Notes under the pieces: generated by a model
Seen by the model: the letters and a program-made list of their open reading frames with translations, nothing else
Database searches by the model: none
Told to the model about the DNA's origin: nothing
From: a virus
DNA: 43,031 bases
Reading direction: 5' to 3' (one strand)
Virus record (IMG/VR): IMGVR_UViG_3300027763_000007
Coordinates: 1-43,031 of that record
In this document: piece by piece, positions 9,201 to 17,677 of the stretch
Position numbering within the stretch: the stretch's first letter is position 1
Layout: each line of letters opens with the position of its first letter
Position numbers and translations under genes: made by a program

Positions 9201-10361
9201 TGTCTTAACTTCGAGGTCATTAAGCTCTTGGGTCTTCACTCCAATCATATCAGACGTTTCTTTGCTAGAAGCTTTTGCTACTTTTTTTAAGTTCTTGTCT
9301 GATTCGGTTGTAAGAACCTCAATAGCTTCACGAACAACTTGGTCCTTGTCGTAGCCCTTAGCCAGTAGGCTCCGGGCAAACCGATAAGCCGTTGTGAGCG
9401 CAGGAAGCACCACATTGCCAACAACATTAAGAGGACCACCTTCTCCTACGCTTTTGACAGCATTGAGAATAGGGTCTCCTTTTTTCTGATCAGTTGCCAG
9501 TGCAAACATCCAAGACTTTTGAAGCTCTTCTGGAACCATACCCTTGATAACCTCTGAAAAGTTACCATCCTTGGCATCGGTCAGGAAGAAGTCAGCGATG
9601 GCACTAGGCACAAGACCTTCCGTCAGGATGCGCTTGCCCTTAGCAGCAGCAAACCCAACACCCTTAAGGCCTGCTGGCATTGGTGATGTGCCAAGCTTAG
9701 CACCAGGAATACCACGGAGGGAACGAGCAAGCAGGAAGAAGGAGAGTAGCTTCTCTCCTGCCTGAGCAACTTCGGTGCGGGGGGCTTTTGTTAGCTCGGT
9801 GTATGACCGCTGATAGGTTTCATCTGCTGGAGACTTCCCTTTGTTGACTGTGTTGTTAAGGTAAAATTGATAGCTTTTATCAATCACAGCCTCAACAGGC
9901 TTCACAACAGCACCGATACCAGCACGAATGGTTTCAGTTGCAGCAGCACTTACAGGGTTGGAATAAGATACCTCTTCAAGGGCTTTTTCCGTTCTTTGTA
10001 GTTTTTGCTGACTGGTGGCCCGTTGTTGCTTACGTTCCTGGGCAATCTGGTCTGGTGTTTTTTGATCGCCAGTAACGTTGTCAAAAAAGTCAGCAGCAGG
10101 AATCCCAATCTTTTCTTCAAGGAACTTACCAACACTATCCAACTCACCTGGCGGCTTTGGTTTTGGAGCGAGAGGACTAACAAGAGTTTTGTTGAACTTC
10201 TGTTCTTCTACCTGCTTGGCTTTGGTCTTAGCAACCTGTTGTTGTTGCTGTTTGACTTTGGTTTGTTGTACCGTAGCCTGTTGCTGTTGAACTGCTTTTT
10301 GTTCTGATTGCTTGTTAAGCTTCTTAAGCTTTTCAAGGTCAATAGCCGGGTAACTGTTCAT
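6279..10361 (-). CDS. Large internal virion protein (T7 gp16 position)
   Basis: This 1360-residue protein occupies the place of T7 gp16, the internal core protein ejected into the cell during DNA entry. The first 70 residues are extremely Gln/Lys-rich (QQQQATVQQTKVKQQQQQ), and residues about 360-420 form a coiled coil of Glu/Leu/Asp repeats. The rest is mostly helical with some hydrophobic stretches (AGEKLLSFFLLARSLRG; GRQAIGVMAVTASAYMAANNL). I see no clear lytic transglycosylase motif of the kind found at the N-terminus of T7 gp16, so wall cutting may be done by another protein. It lies between the gp15-like gene (hairpin between them) and the tail fibre. Confidence 0.85.
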   Translation of the reverse strand: MNSYPAIDLEKLKKLNKQSEQKAVQQQQATVQQTKVKQQQQQVAKTKAKQVEEQKFNKTLVSPLAPKPKPPGELDSVGKFLEEKIGIPAADFFDNVTGDQKTPDQIAQERKQQRATSQQKLQRTEKALEEVSYSNPVSAAATETIRAGIGAVVKPVEAVIDKSYQFYLNNTVNKGKSPADETYQRSYTELTKAPRTEVAQAGEKLLSFFLLARSLRGIPGAKLGTSPMPAGLKGVGFAAAKGKRILTEGLVPSAIADFFLTDAKDGNFSEVIKGMVPEELQKSWMFALATDQKKGDPILNAVKSVGEGGPLNVVGNVVLPALTTAYRFARSLLAKGYDKDQVVREAIEVLTTESDKNLKKVAKASSKETSDMIGVKTQELNDLEVKTQELEARRDTTADPEQVEQLELDLDDLKQQQTDLRVDIDNALDPNTQKEYFENTGTIKADDINTIGVNQINLEEGFTGVGKVSIHGNAGEVLTESAVKQMNMTDGVRKRLKKIEQQIDIRAIAKESGKTYGEVLANIYRINKDFMDSLKTYEQVFTADESGLMKKLLSEAGETVTLSKTGTVGVTAETLGAAKITIASFANDLYRLSKIAEQADTAQIAGADYYERVADRLFGLLELYKESTQFFGGSLGALRVRALQNLDDREIAQIVKDFEVDDNDTALTIFAMKKLVKEAKDAYRRGDAQGLEAMRRLTRALQLSGGDPSKTLSFTRTALSNLGEVAARNFYNSILSGVKTIFRNGSVVYGLIERPTSIIVGGALNLDPAQMRAGLAGYQSILGSAGEAWKVAHRTIQTGVPANQSINQFVRRSETKNALDTLEQVAANKPEQIAVKFLKWHYAVSDYFDFPEKLMMGMDDYFKTILVRQRIDEKATLEAMESGIYDPKKFMELKMTKYANVMDPQTGTIKSNAFKEYAEIGTFQSNPGAVANYISGAISAIPGGTWMVPFIRTPANILTYQLEHLPVVRSFSKNYRAAKDGGDELLLAEMNGRQAIGVMAVTASAYMAANNLITGDMPDPRKEPSEYQRWKDLNIKPRSLNFPGFQVSYGMVEPLSNIIAASANIARVMGTYGMSEDFGEKLTTALAITIAGSFTEKSYFQGLANLAEVFNPETWTSAGATKAALNAVNNQLPISGFRRGVANTFDGNMREYSNEYDRMFQNALPFYRNFAPAMISIRDGKPLKNPNGNIWNANVPFEIGVPGEDKVADMLAEIEFKWGDRLDKFKNIPLTRDQKAIVRKAMFDFKVWDRLKDEMKLPYFKDDLKEWNSRHLGKDKEYFKAVRPRVYDNVQEIWNDAEDYAFKVLQETDASFEAESLRLDKKEYQIKTKGNYSPDAALTNPSKIGMTEEESKRLDAILKF

Positions 10362-10408
10362 GATGTGTTAGGGTTCTCCGCAGAGAGATGTTGACGTGGT
10401 TGTTATGG

Positions 10409-10436
10409 GGAAGCTTGTCCCGCAAGATAAGCTTCC
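10409..10436 (-). other. Perfect 8-bp hairpin between two internal virion protein genes
   Basis: GGAAGCTT and AAGCTTCC form a perfect 8-bp stem around a 12-base loop, ending one base before the stop codon of the upstream gene (10437-10439). There is no T run on either side, so it is not a standard terminator. It could slow the polymerase, stabilise the upstream mRNA or be an RNA processing site. Confidence 0.55.
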
Positions 10437-12977
10437 TTACTTTTTCAATTCTCTGGCAATGCGACGCCGAAGCTTATCGAAATTACGATAAGGTTTCATG
10501 CTACCACTTCCTGCTGGGGCTGGTGCCAAGAAATCAATACTAGCAATGGTTCCGTCCGCAGACTGAACATTTCCAGTACCACCTTGGGTGCCTACTAATT
10601 GACCAGCCGTGACAGTTTGACCAATCCTTAGGGGTGTTCTGGAAGCCAAGTGTCCATACAGAACATCAACACTTTCACCTGTGTCTGGATCAATAGATTC
10701 AATAACAACAAGATTACCATAACCACCTTCATACCTAATGTCTTTGACTTTGCCAGGAAGAACAGCAGGGAATTGTTTGTTCTCAAAGAAAACATCTAAC
10801 CCTGGCTGACCGCTTGGAGATTCAAATTCAATTGAGCTGACCTGTGGTTTGAATCTAGATAAGCCTTGAAGCCAGGTTGGTGTTGGTTGTGGTGGTTGTA
10901 CCCTCAGACGTTGAAGTTCAATCTGATACTGTTCACGCATCCGGGACGTGGTCCGTGGATTAGCAATCAGCTCAGCAAGCCTAGGACTAGTAGCTTTGTT
11001 TGCTTGATACACCTTGTTGCCGCTTGCAACTGCATTGGCATCATACGTCCTGCCAAGCTTAGGAGCCTGCCTACGAAGAAACTCGGGGACAGACACACCA
11101 GCTGTTTGGGCATGGAACACAACGTCAGAAGGAGCCTTGGTTCCTGCGCTAAGACTTTCATAGGCAACGTCCCACCGCTCTGGATCAATGCTCGTATCCT
11201 TGACAGCAGAGGTCACACGAGGCACCCTGGACTGAACCAGATTCACCAAGTCACGACCGTTCGTGCTTGCTGCCTTACCAGCAGCTGGCCCAACGATGGC
11301 TCCTTTGATGTTAGGATTTTTGGAAGCTGGAAGAATCTTGGCATCCTTTCCTTTTCCTGATATGTAACCAGGGGCCAATTCTTGAAGATAATCTTCAAGG
11401 CGTTTGCTTACCAAAGAACCTAGGTTAGGAGAGTTTTTGTCAATTTTTCCACTTGCAATGTCGGCAAGCACACTTTGTTTGGCAATGTTGGCCATGCTTT
11501 CAGCAGCAAGCCCACTGGCACTATCAAAGTATTCAGGAACTTTTCCAAGTTCTGTCCCACCTTCTTGCCTAAGGAAGTCTTTGGCCTTACCTTTGATGGC
11601 AGCATCAGATGGCAGCAACTCTTTGGCTGCGGCTTCATCAGCAAACCGGTTGGACTCGCGCTTGAAAATTTCAGTTGAAATGACCCCTTGCTTTTGCATG
11701 GCTTCCAGCTCTGCCAATGTTGCAGCAGCCTTTCCAAGATCATCTGCTCGCTGTGGATCGTAATCAGGACCACTGTCAACAAACTCCTGTTGAATCCTAC
11801 GAACATCAGGTGTTTGTGGGATGTCTTTCAGCAACCTGAGAGCTTCCCGATAATTTCCTGGATTCCTATTGTTGTAGAAACCTTGAACAATACTTTCGGC
11901 TTCCTTTTTGTAACCATCCGTAACATCTTGATCTGCTTGATTTTTTGTGGTTACAATCAGATCAGACATTTCCTTTAGGTTGAAGCGTTGACCGTAGGTG
12001 CCAAGCTCGGGGCTGCCAGGATTAAGAAGGGTTGCCTTGTAATTTTTGAGAAGTTGTCCAGCCAAGGCAGGATCACTATCGTTGACGGTACGGAGAAACG
12101 TCTCCATCATCTCGTTTGTTTCTGTATTGGCTTTGCCTCGGTTTCCCCTATTCAAACCAACCAACTTATCATTCATATCAAACACAACACGACTCATTGC
12201 AGCAGGATCTTTCATAAGAGCGGTTTGCTGTGACAAACTTCCCCTAAGGTCTTCCCGTTCGTTGGCTTCTCGTGTGGTGATGATTTGTTGCATCTGCATT
12301 CCCAGCATCTCGCTGCGAGTACGCATAGCAATAGGAGCCACCTCGGCTGCAACAATCATTGGGTTAACATTACCCAATCCAGCCCTTTTTGTGTACTCGG
12401 TGATTCCTACTTCCCAACTGGCTTCAAGATCAGCACGAGTGCGTGATCTGGCTGGGGCAAATAGCTTTCCATCGGGACCAGGAATGATTGAATCCGTACG
12501 AGCTAAGAAGTCCGACATGAACGCTTCAAGACCGCTAGCACCTTTCCTAGCAATACCGATGGCTTGACCATAAGCCCGCCATCCAGTAGCTGCTGGAGCA
12601 TCTTGGTACAAGTCTTCAGCAAGACTTGGATTGGTTGCACCGACCGCAGCAACGACTTCTTGGTTTGCGCTGTTGGCTGTTTGAAGCAGTGTCTTGTCTG
12701 TGTTGTAGGTAGTTAGTTGTTGTTGGGATGGAACTTTGCGTCCATTAACAATATCGGCAATGCCTAGGTTTTTCTCGTTTTCATTACGTTCCTTTGCCCT
12801 GTCGGTAAGGAAAGATGTCAGTGTTTGACTGAACTCTGAAAACGCCCTCAGGTCTTGCTCCGACTGCTGGAGCATTTGCCGTGAAGGATCAAATGCTTGG
12901 CCTGGTTGAAAGCTAGGTGCTGTCCCAGGACCAGCTAGGACAATCTGTGGACCTGTGGATTCATAAATACTAGCCAT
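10437..12977 (-). CDS. Internal virion protein (T7 gp15 position) with degenerate M23-like domain
   Basis: This 846-residue, largely helical protein lies where T7 keeps internal core protein gp15. The C-terminal part (about 713-825) has the fold signature of peptidase M23 (LytM type): QPGLDVFF, GGYGNLVVIE, VLYGHLASRTPLRIGQTVTAGQLVGTQGGTG. The metal-binding positions are altered: the usual first His is Gln724, Asp728 and the His of YGHL (776) remain, and the terminal HxH motif reads Ser-Ile-Asp (813-815). The domain may be an inactive wall-binding module or use a changed site. The protein is probably ejected and may contact peptidoglycan during DNA entry. Start follows the gp14-like stop by two bases. 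Confidence 0.85.
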   Translation of the reverse strand: MASIYESTGPQIVLAGPGTAPSFQPGQAFDPSRQMLQQSEQDLRAFSEFSQTLTSFLTDRAKERNENEKNLGIADIVNGRKVPSQQQLTTYNTDKTLLQTANSANQEVVAAVGATNPSLAEDLYQDAPAATGWRAYGQAIGIARKGASGLEAFMSDFLARTDSIIPGPDGKLFAPARSRTRADLEASWEVGITEYTKRAGLGNVNPMIVAAEVAPIAMRTRSEMLGMQMQQIITTREANEREDLRGSLSQQTALMKDPAAMSRVVFDMNDKLVGLNRGNRGKANTETNEMMETFLRTVNDSDPALAGQLLKNYKATLLNPGSPELGTYGQRFNLKEMSDLIVTTKNQADQDVTDGYKKEAESIVQGFYNNRNPGNYREALRLLKDIPQTPDVRRIQQEFVDSGPDYDPQRADDLGKAAATLAELEAMQKQGVISTEIFKRESNRFADEAAAKELLPSDAAIKGKAKDFLRQEGGTELGKVPEYFDSASGLAAESMANIAKQSVLADIASGKIDKNSPNLGSLVSKRLEDYLQELAPGYISGKGKDAKILPASKNPNIKGAIVGPAAGKAASTNGRDLVNLVQSRVPRVTSAVKDTSIDPERWDVAYESLSAGTKAPSDVVFHAQTAGVSVPEFLRRQAPKLGRTYDANAVASGNKVYQANKATSPRLAELIANPRTTSRMREQYQIELQRLRVQPPQPTPTWLQGLSRFKPQVSSIEFESPSGQPGLDVFFENKQFPAVLPGKVKDIRYEGGYGNLVVIESIDPDTGESVDVLYGHLASRTPLRIGQTVTAGQLVGTQGGTGNVQSADGTIASIDFLAPAPAGSGSMKPYRNFDKLRRRIARELKK

Positions 12978-12979
12978 GA

Positions 12980-13570
12980 CTACTTACCAGATTTTTTGTC
13001 AGAAGGAGGCGGGGTCGGTGGTGGTGGTGTTGGATTAAGTCCTTTTGGAGCTTTCAAACTCATGTAAGTATTAGCACCAGCCAACCCAGCCTCACCAATG
13101 CCAAGGATCAGACCACCAACACTAGGAGTTGCAAGGCGTTGGGAAGCGGCAGACACGTTGCCTATTTGTTGTTGTTGGAAGATGTTCTCCATCCCAAACC
13201 CATAGTCCTGTTGGGCATAGGCAAGGTTCAATCCAAGAGTACCAAGATCACGACCTTCGGTACGTTGGGCATCGGTAAGCAAGGCACCAACGCTCTGTCC
13301 TGTGCGTCCTGAGGCCATGATGTTGCCTTGGGCCTGGAGGCGTTTGGTGAGTAGTTCCTCGGCCTTCTGGGTGGCCTGATCAAACTCTCCTTTGAACTTC
13401 AGTTGTTGCTGTTGGTAGGCCCTGTTAGCAGCCTGTTGGTTCAGATCACGTTGTTGCTGGTAAGCCTGCTCGGAGGCAGCAGCTGCCTGGCTTTGAGATT
13501 GGTAGCCAGCAATACTGCTTATTGCCCCCATCGCAAAGCTAGCAACACCTAAGGAGATAGCGTCACACAT
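12980..13570 (-). CDS. Internal virion protein (T7 gp14-like)
   Basis: This 196-residue protein begins with a hydrophobic helix (ISLGVASFAMGAISSIAG) followed by a long Gln/Ala-rich helical stretch (AAAASEQAYQQQRDLNQQ), the hallmark of the T7 gp14 family that forms the outer-membrane part of the ejection channel. A second hydrophobic segment lies near 150-170 (GGLILGIGEAGLAGANTYM). The C-terminus is Pro-rich and basic. The ATG overlaps the end of the gp13-like gene by eight bases. Gene order gp11-12-13-14-15-16 is preserved as in T7. Confidence 0.88.
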   Translation of the reverse strand: MCDAISLGVASFAMGAISSIAGYQSQSQAAAASEQAYQQQRDLNQQAANRAYQQQQLKFKGEFDQATQKAEELLTKRLQAQGNIMASGRTGQSVGALLTDAQRTEGRDLGTLGLNLAYAQQDYGFGMENIFQQQQIGNVSAASQRLATPSVGGLILGIGEAGLAGANTYMSLKAPKGLNPTPPPPTPPPSDKKSGK

Positions 13571-14030
13571 GATTAGTTAACTTAGCGAATTGGACATAGG
13601 TAAGATTGGTAGGAGTCACCACATAAGACAATCGCTTGAACCCAAGGATGTGAAGCAACTTCATGTGCATCTTGTTCCGAGGGTCAGCGATGTTATGAAG
13701 CATCTCATACTCTGTCTGTGAGGCCACCCATTTGCGGGCCTTCGAAAGAAATAGTTTGGGGTAGGAACGGACATAGGGCGTGGTAAGCATCCAAATGGCT
13801 CCGCAATGGGCATCTGTTCTGGATACCCCCGCTACCCCGCAAATCATACCATCGGGGTTCCAGAAGGTCACAGGATGGTCTGAAAGGAGGACAGACATCG
13901 TTACCGCATGGGGAAGGTCGGTATGACCAAGACCAAGCAGTTCCTGTCTGTCCTCTTCTTGAAGGTTGTTGGCCACCCAGATTGCATCCAGGTGACCTGC
14001 CTTGTTAATCAGTTTCTTGCAAATACGCAT
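13563..14030 (-). CDS. Internal virion protein A (T7 gp13-like, GNAT-fold type)
   Basis: This 155-residue protein starts MRICKKLINKAGHLDAIWVA. It resembles the gp13 proteins of T7-like phages, which have an acetyltransferase-like fold and assist virion morphogenesis. Blocks FWNPDGMICGVAGVSRTDAHCGAIWMLTTP and MLHNIADPRNKMHMKLLHILGFK fit a GNAT core with the final arm. The ATG at 14030, five bases below the gp12 stop, is chosen over a longer in-frame start that would overlap gp12 by more than 80 bases. Enzymatic activity is not implied. Confidence 0.85.
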   Translation of the reverse strand: MRICKKLINKAGHLDAIWVANNLQEEDRQELLGLGHTDLPHAVTMSVLLSDHPVTFWNPDGMICGVAGVSRTDAHCGAIWMLTTPYVRSYPKLFLSKARKWVASQTEYEMLHNIADPRNKMHMKLLHILGFKRLSYVVTPTNLTYVQFAKLTNHV

Positions 14031-14034
14031 GAAC

Positions 14035-16983
14035 TCAGATAGCTTTGACGCCTTTGGTATTGTAGGTTCCTTCCCATTCAAGTGTTGTGAAGGCTGTTGG
14101 GAAGGGGCTGTCAGCAATCAGTTCAAACTCAAACTGGTTTCCTTTCGCTAGGACAGGGACCGTACTTTGAGCATTACGAATGATTGGAATGTTGTTGGCC
14201 AGGTAGTAGTTGGCATTGATCTGAGGAAGTTCCAAAGAGAACTCATCTCTTCCTTCTGCCCTTACCACTGCCCGATACGGACCAGAGTTGTAGCTATTCA
14301 CAGTGATGCGAGAAACCCTAGGGATGTTGATGGTATCCTTCTTGCCTTCTTCCTTAATGAAATAAAAGGCAGGCAACTGGGCAAGGGCCTCGTACTTGTA
14401 GCCAATGGCAAACTTGCTTGTTGTTTGATTACCATCAGCAGTCAAGAAGTACCGTTGACCCACGGGCTGTGCAAGATCCACCTGAAGGGTTTGTTCTTCA
14501 AAGTATCCCGCAATCTTTGGATCAAGGAACATCAGGACGGGCTGAAGGGTGGTGTCTTGGAAACCATCCTTGAAGCACACATGAGTCAAATCAGCAGCTG
14601 AATCATAAGTAAGGGTTGGTTTGTAGTCAAAGAGATCCAGCCTCACATCCAGATAATCACCTTCAAAAAGAAGAGATTGATTAGGTGTTTCCGTTAGCAG
14701 AGACATCCGACTCAGGACATAGTTGCTACCATGCTTGGTAATGACAAACATGATGTCCTGATAAAAGTCAAAGTATTCAATGGTTCCTGGAAGATTCCAT
14801 TTGAACCAAGAAGATACTCGGGTATCTCCTACCTGAAGAAAGCGATAAAGATACAAGGAGCTGGTATTCTGTTTGCTACTCATTGCAACCGTTCCCGCAG
14901 ACTGCGATACCTTCAGGTTAGAAATAGCAGCTGGGACATAGGTAGGAAGAAACCGTGTCAGTTCAGACACCCTTGGCTTACCACCAATGTTATCACCAAT
15001 GTCCATCTCAAACACGGTAGTGCTCTTGGAACCTTCTTCAATGAAGAGGAAACTAGGACCAATATCAACCGGAGCAATCGTATCCGTTTGATTGTAGGAT
15101 GACAGTAGGTTGATCTCAGCTGTGTTTGGAGCAAAGGCTTCCGTTGTGGTTGTCAGGAAGTACTGTGCATTGTCACCAAACAGAACAAGACCTGTGGGTG
15201 CTGGGATGGCATGTTTCAGACGGATAGGCCTTAGGCTGCTGGCACTAAGATCAACAGGATCGCTAGCAACAATGGTGATAGCCGTGCTCGTGAAGAAACT
15301 GAAGTAGTCTCCTGCCTGTGAGCAGATGACATTTTCACGAGACATGAGTACCAGTCTGTTCTTGTAAAAGGAGATACCATCAATGGATCTTCCAACAAAG
15401 GAAGGCATCGGTGCTGTGATCGTATCACCAACAGTACGGGGCTTCCAGTAGTTCAAACGAGCAGCATCACCCTCAAGGTTCTGTGTGTTCACACTGGTGA
15501 TTGTGAAGGTATCACCCAAGGTGTTTGTTACCACGTTGGTTGCGGCATACCCCTGACCTGCCTGGAGGATACTGATCGCATCAATCACCCCTGTTGTTTG
15601 TTGGATCTGTGTGATGCCAGCACGGGTTTCATTACTGATGCTCTGGAATGCTCCGTTTTGAACATAGGTAGTATCACCCTGAACAAGTTGGGGAATACTG
15701 GTAATACCAATTTGAACACCAGCAAGATACCAATAATAGGTGGTTGTAGTTACTGTGGTTACAGGAGCATACCTAGCTCCATAATTAGTAGTTGTAGTTA
15801 CAACTTGCCTAACATAGCTGCTACTATTGGCAGCATAACTATTGGTAACAGTAACAGACTTCACCTTCTCAACAGTAAGGCGTAAGTTCTTACCAGCACC
15901 ACCAGTCACTGCCATCTCTTCCCCTACCACATGACCACCGCTTGTTGCGGAGGTAATGCTAACAGCAGTAGGAATACCAGTCACCACAGACGTACCAGCA
16001 CTAGCAATGGCTGATGCTTCATCAAGTTTACGGTAGGTGAAGGTTCCATTGGCTTCCCTGATGATGACATGAGGCATGGTCTCCTCATTCAGTCCCAAGG
16101 TAATGCCAGGTGCAATGGTTTCCTCCCAATGACCAATACCAGCAGCACTGCCATCAGCAGTTTTGAAGATCACCCAATAATCATCTTCACCATTGGAACC
16201 AGATCCACCAACCTCAATCTTTACATTATTCAAGAATTGAGGGGGAAGATTAGCAACCGAAGTTACAACACCTTTGTAGGCATTGATGGCTGTACCTGTG
16301 CTGCCACCCTTTGCTTCAATGGTGAAATCAACGTTGGTGTTACGACGGATGTGGATGGTATTGCCAACGGTTGTGGCTACCCAGTTGGCATTGCCATTGA
16401 TGCTAGCAGCCAACCCAGTAACAATGTCAGACACGTTGAGTTGAGTAGCACCGCTGGTGGGAGTAGCATACGAAAACACAGTTCCATTCAACGTGATGAT
16501 GTACGTTGAAGAATACGCAATGGTGTCAATAGTGACAAACGCATAAGGTGTCTGAGCAGCACTGGTGGTGGCACCTTGCGCTACCGCCACATTGCGGTTC
16601 AAAACAAAGATGTAATCGTTGACTTGAAGGATCGCAAGATCGGCTGAGTCGGTGTGGGTTGCATACGTTGTGGATTCAGCAGCAACAGCATTCACTGTTT
16701 GTTGAATACCATTGTTTGCACTCCATATCTTCAAAGCACCTGCTTTGCTGAACTGAATGGCATACCGCTCACTGTCATCACGGAACACCATGAACCATGT
16801 GCCATCTGCTACCACATTAGGAAGAGCAGCAACACCACCAAGACCAGGACGCTTCAGCAAACCAGATGCAGTATCAGGATAGTAGTTATCGCAGACACGA
16901 AGCTGGTTGCTGTATTTGATTGAGTCGGGTTGTTGGGAAACACCACCGATCAGGTTAGGAATTTTCTGAGAGATGGCAGCCAT
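14035..16983 (-). CDS. Tail tubular protein B (T7 gp12-like nozzle)
   Basis: This 982-residue protein forms the tail nozzle in T7-like phages. The N-terminus MAAISQKIPNLIGGVSQQPDSIKYSNQL...YPDTASGLLKRPG is the family signature. Long beta-rich regions follow. Residues about 380-440 contain many Thr/Tyr runs (VVTTTTNYGARYAPVTTVTTTTYYWYL), which look like an inserted beta domain. It is somewhat longer than T7 gp12 (about 794 residues), consistent with that insertion. Its ATG shares a base with the gp11 stop. Confidence 0.93.
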   Translation of the reverse strand: MAAISQKIPNLIGGVSQQPDSIKYSNQLRVCDNYYPDTASGLLKRPGLGGVAALPNVVADGTWFMVFRDDSERYAIQFSKAGALKIWSANNGIQQTVNAVAAESTTYATHTDSADLAILQVNDYIFVLNRNVAVAQGATTSAAQTPYAFVTIDTIAYSSTYIITLNGTVFSYATPTSGATQLNVSDIVTGLAASINGNANWVATTVGNTIHIRRNTNVDFTIEAKGGSTGTAINAYKGVVTSVANLPPQFLNNVKIEVGGSGSNGEDDYWVIFKTADGSAAGIGHWEETIAPGITLGLNEETMPHVIIREANGTFTYRKLDEASAIASAGTSVVTGIPTAVSITSATSGGHVVGEEMAVTGGAGKNLRLTVEKVKSVTVTNSYAANSSSYVRQVVTTTTNYGARYAPVTTVTTTTYYWYLAGVQIGITSIPQLVQGDTTYVQNGAFQSISNETRAGITQIQQTTGVIDAISILQAGQGYAATNVVTNTLGDTFTITSVNTQNLEGDAARLNYWKPRTVGDTITAPMPSFVGRSIDGISFYKNRLVLMSRENVICSQAGDYFSFFTSTAITIVASDPVDLSASSLRPIRLKHAIPAPTGLVLFGDNAQYFLTTTTEAFAPNTAEINLLSSYNQTDTIAPVDIGPSFLFIEEGSKSTTVFEMDIGDNIGGKPRVSELTRFLPTYVPAAISNLKVSQSAGTVAMSSKQNTSSLYLYRFLQVGDTRVSSWFKWNLPGTIEYFDFYQDIMFVITKHGSNYVLSRMSLLTETPNQSLLFEGDYLDVRLDLFDYKPTLTYDSAADLTHVCFKDGFQDTTLQPVLMFLDPKIAGYFEEQTLQVDLAQPVGQRYFLTADGNQTTSKFAIGYKYEALAQLPAFYFIKEEGKKDTINIPRVSRITVNSYNSGPYRAVVRAEGRDEFSLELPQINANYYLANNIPIIRNAQSTVPVLAKGNQFEFELIADSPFPTAFTTLEWEGTYNTKGVKAI

Positions 16984-17582
16984 TATCGTGCAATCGTACG
17001 GAACGGAGTGTAGGAGACATAGTAATTCTGACCACTTTCAACACCAAAGATGTTCACAGCAGAGGTGTCAGTGTCATAAGCAAGGCAGTTGGCTCTGAGC
17101 AGGGCCTCATCCACTTGGTTGAATTGGAACATCTCCTTGGATCCTACCACACTGCCAGCAAAGGTCCTAGCAGCCTTCTGGGTAACATAGTCTTGGAAGA
17201 CCTGGGGAAGATCCTCAAAGTCAAACAACCACACCACGTCGCATAGGAGTGGATTGGCGGTAGGGAAGATGAAACTATGAGCAATTTTATCGTAGAGTTT
17301 GCCACCACGCAAGACGGTCTGGTATGCTTGCACGTTGCTGTTCTTGTTGTCCGAGATCTGAAGGACATTGGATGGTACTGTGATCTCACCATTCGCAGCG
17401 GGTGTGAACGGGTAATTGATCTCAGTATTGAAGTGCCATCCTTCTCCTTGGACCTCTCGGTTCATGGAATCAAGAATACTCAGTGCAGTGGCAATCTCTG
17501 GGTTAGCGATGTCGAGCGACACCACTGGTGCCTGCCCGATGCCAACCAACATCTGGTTAATGGCTTGGAGTTGGGTAGTCAT
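16983..17582 (-). CDS. Tail tubular protein A (T7 gp11-like adaptor)
   Basis: This 199-residue protein begins MTTQLQAINQMLVGIGQAPV and carries EGWHFNTEINYPFTPAANGEI and DLPQVFQDYVTQKAARTFAG, all typical of the gp11 adaptor that joins the portal to the nozzle. Length matches the family. It is the first gene after the terminator behind the capsid gene, so its transcription depends on read-through or a promoter in the 95-base gap. Confidence 0.93.
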   Translation of the reverse strand: MTTQLQAINQMLVGIGQAPVVSLDIANPEIATALSILDSMNREVQGEGWHFNTEINYPFTPAANGEITVPSNVLQISDNKNSNVQAYQTVLRGGKLYDKIAHSFIFPTANPLLCDVVWLFDFEDLPQVFQDYVTQKAARTFAGSVVGSKEMFQFNQVDEALLRANCLAYDTDTSAVNIFGVESGQNYYVSYTPFRTIAR

Positions 17583-17602
17583 TGTTCGGACAGGTGGTTA
17601 TT

Positions 17603-17639
17603 AAAAGAAAAGGACCCAACCCTTAATAGGCTGAGTCCT
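17603..17639 (-). terminator. Rho-independent terminator behind the capsid gene
   Basis: On the minus strand AGGACTCAGCC and GGTTGGGTCCT pair over 11 positions (with G-T pairs) around a seven-base loop, followed by TTTCTTTT. It lies about 40 bases after the capsid stop, the same place as the T7 terminator T-phi. Partial termination here would raise capsid mRNA relative to downstream genes. Just upstream, CCTAATT occurs twice with an 11-base period (17648-17654 and 17659-17665). Confidence 0.85.
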
Positions 17640-17677
17640 AATGAAAGCCTAATTTGTTCCTAATTAGGAGTTGGTTA

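Noticed and set aside
8295-9290. Plus-strand frame of 331 residues
   Set aside because: It lies entirely opposite the large internal virion protein, has no ribosome site and no protein-like motif.
14031-14117. Longer N-terminus of the gp13-like protein
   Set aside because: It would overlap the tail tubular protein B gene by more than 80 bases and lacks the family start; the ATG at 14030 is right behind that gene.
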